Positions 63,154-64,000 of a stretch of DNA of 64,000 nucleotides are shown one piece after another. How positions within the stretch are numbered: the first letter of the stretch is position 1; every line of letters begins with the position of its first letter. Source of the DNA: Pseudarthrobacter siccitolerans (lineage in GTDB: Bacteria > Actinomycetota > Actinomycetes > Actinomycetales > Micrococcaceae); the NCBI RefSeq assembly GCF_030823375.1, contig NZ_JAUSXB010000001.1, forward strand, positions 1,302,001 to 1,366,000. Reading direction: 5' to 3'. The position numbers and the translations under genes are program-made. A model generated the notes under the pieces. That model worked only from the letters and a program-made list of their open reading frames with translations, was not told the DNA's origin and did no database searches.

Positions 63154-63732
63154 TCAGGCAGCCTGTGCGGCCTTGATGGCCTGCATCACGCGGTCCGTCA
63201 CTTCGTCGATGGCGCCGATGCCGTCCACCTGGGTGAGGATGCCGCGCTCGGCATACTTGGCCACCACTGCTTCGGTCTGCTCGTGGTAGAGGTCAAGGCG
63301 GTGGCGGATGACGGCTTCGTTGTCGTCGCTCCGGCCCGTCTCCTTGGCCCGGCCGAGGAGCCGGTGGACCAGTTCCTCGTCGTCGGCAGTCAGCTGCAGG
63401 ACGACGTCGAGCTTTTCCTGGCCCTTGGCAAGGATCTCGTCGAGGTAATCAACCTGCGCGGTGGTGCGGGGGTACCCGTCCAGCAGGAAGCCGTTTTCGA
63501 CGTCGGACTCACTCAGGCGGTCACGCACCATCTTGTTGGTGACGCTGTCCGGAACGAAGTCGCCGTTGTCCATGTACTTCTTGGCCTCAATGCCAAGCGG
63601 CGTCTCGCCCTTCACGTTCGCACGGAAGATATCGCCGGTGGAGATGGCCACAACGCCAAGGCGCTCTGAAATCCGCTCCGCCTGCGTTCCTTTTCCGGAA
63701 CCGGGAGGTCCAATAATCAGCATTCTCGTCAT
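63154..63732 (-). CDS. adk: Adenylate kinase
   Basis: Interconverts ATP+AMP and 2 ADP. The 192-residue protein has P-loop GPPGSGKGT (8-16), STGDIFR, GFLLDGYPRTTAQ and a short LID without zinc cysteines (RAKETGRSDDNEAVIRHRL), typical of actinobacteria. Its ATG overlaps the secY stop by four bases. Confidence 0.97.
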   Translation of the reverse strand: MTRMLIIGPPGSGKGTQAERISERLGVVAISTGDIFRANVKGETPLGIEAKKYMDNGDFVPDSVTNKMVRDRLSESDVENGFLLDGYPRTTAQVDYLDEILAKGQEKLDVVLQLTADDEELVHRLLGRAKETGRSDDNEAVIRHRLDLYHEQTEAVVAKYAERGILTQVDGIGAIDEVTDRVMQAIKAAQAA

Positions 63733-64000
63733 CGCAAAAGCCCTTCGTAGTGACGTTGTTGTAGCTGCGCATCAATCTGCTTGACGGTCTCCAGGCCAAC
63801 GCCCACCATGATCAGGATCGAGGTGCCACCGAACGGGAAGTTCTGGTTTGCGTTGATCAGTACCAGTGCCACCAGCGGAATCAGCGCAACGAAGCCCAGG
63901 TACAGGGCACCGGGCAGCGTGATCCGGGACAGCACATACTGCAGGTAGTCAGCGGTCGGTTTACCGGCGCGGATACCTGGAATGAAGCCGCCGTACTTCT
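63729..64000 (-). CDS. secY: Protein translocase subunit SecY, C-terminal part (partial)
   Basis: The frame is open to the window edge. It reads KYGGFIPGIRAGKPTADYLQ, YVLSRITLPGALYLGFVALIPLVAL and ILIMVGVGLETVKQIDAQLQ, the conserved last third of SecY covering the final two helices and cytosolic tail that contacts SecA and the ribosome. Stop overlaps adk. Upstream genes lie outside the window. Confidence 0.96.
   Translation of the reverse strand, partial: KYGGFIPGIRAGKPTADYLQYVLSRITLPGALYLGFVALIPLVALVLINANQNFPFGGTSILIMVGVGLETVKQIDAQLQQRHYEGLLR

Noticed and set aside
1..64000. tRNA or rRNA genes, insertion sequences, prophage
   Set aside because: Scanning the gaps by eye showed no cloverleaf-like T-loop motif, no transposase or integrase sequence and no rRNA stretches; a dedicated tRNA search was not possible here.

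Overview
The window looks like chromosome from a high-GC Gram-positive bacterium of the Micrococcaceae (Arthrobacter/Pseudarthrobacter-like). The signs are strong GC codon bias, frequent GTG and TTG starts, a mycothiol glycosyltransferase (MshA) close to inositol-phosphate synthase, a glgX-treY-treZ operon, and the usual actinobacterial order of ribosomal genes. The assignment rests on reading proteins by eye; no database was searched.

Bases 1-21200 are mostly housekeeping and core metabolism: the end of a GH4 glycosidase, mshA, formate-THF ligase, a nuclease-like orphan gene flanked by two inverted arrays of 32-bp repeats, ino1, an aldo/keto reductase, the trehalose operon glgX-treY-treZ, NAD(P)HX repair, acpS, glmS, coaA, a secreted D,D-carboxypeptidase, a small lipoprotein and mscL. 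Bases 21600-32200 are mainly envelope-related: a nitroreductase-like plus PaaK-like ligase pair, glmM, an O-acyltransferase, a GT2-GtrA fusion and two PMT/ArnT-like GT-C glycosyltransferases.

Bases 33600-49300 carry two complete, collinear Tad (type IVb, Flp) pilus loci in tandem, served by one prepilin peptidase. They are followed by an HPt-like protein without the phosphorylatable histidine, a response regulator and a divergent sensor kinase. Bases 52769-56834 are a compact six-gene operon of TasA/camelysin-like secreted proteins with two SipW-type signal peptidases. One of these is fused to a secreted domain, and a further protein of the operon carries a sortase-like LANTG signal.

Bases 56854-64000 return to the conserved ribosomal backbone, read right to left: secY, adk, map, infA, rpmJ, rpsM, rpsK, rpoA, rplQ, truA. 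In many relatives this run continues directly into rplM-rpsI and then glmM, coaA/glmS. Here it is interrupted by blocks of surface functions (pili, fibres, envelope sugars). The blocks probably work together in adhesion and biofilm formation, but that is inference. No rRNA, tRNA, CRISPR array or complete transposon was recognised.
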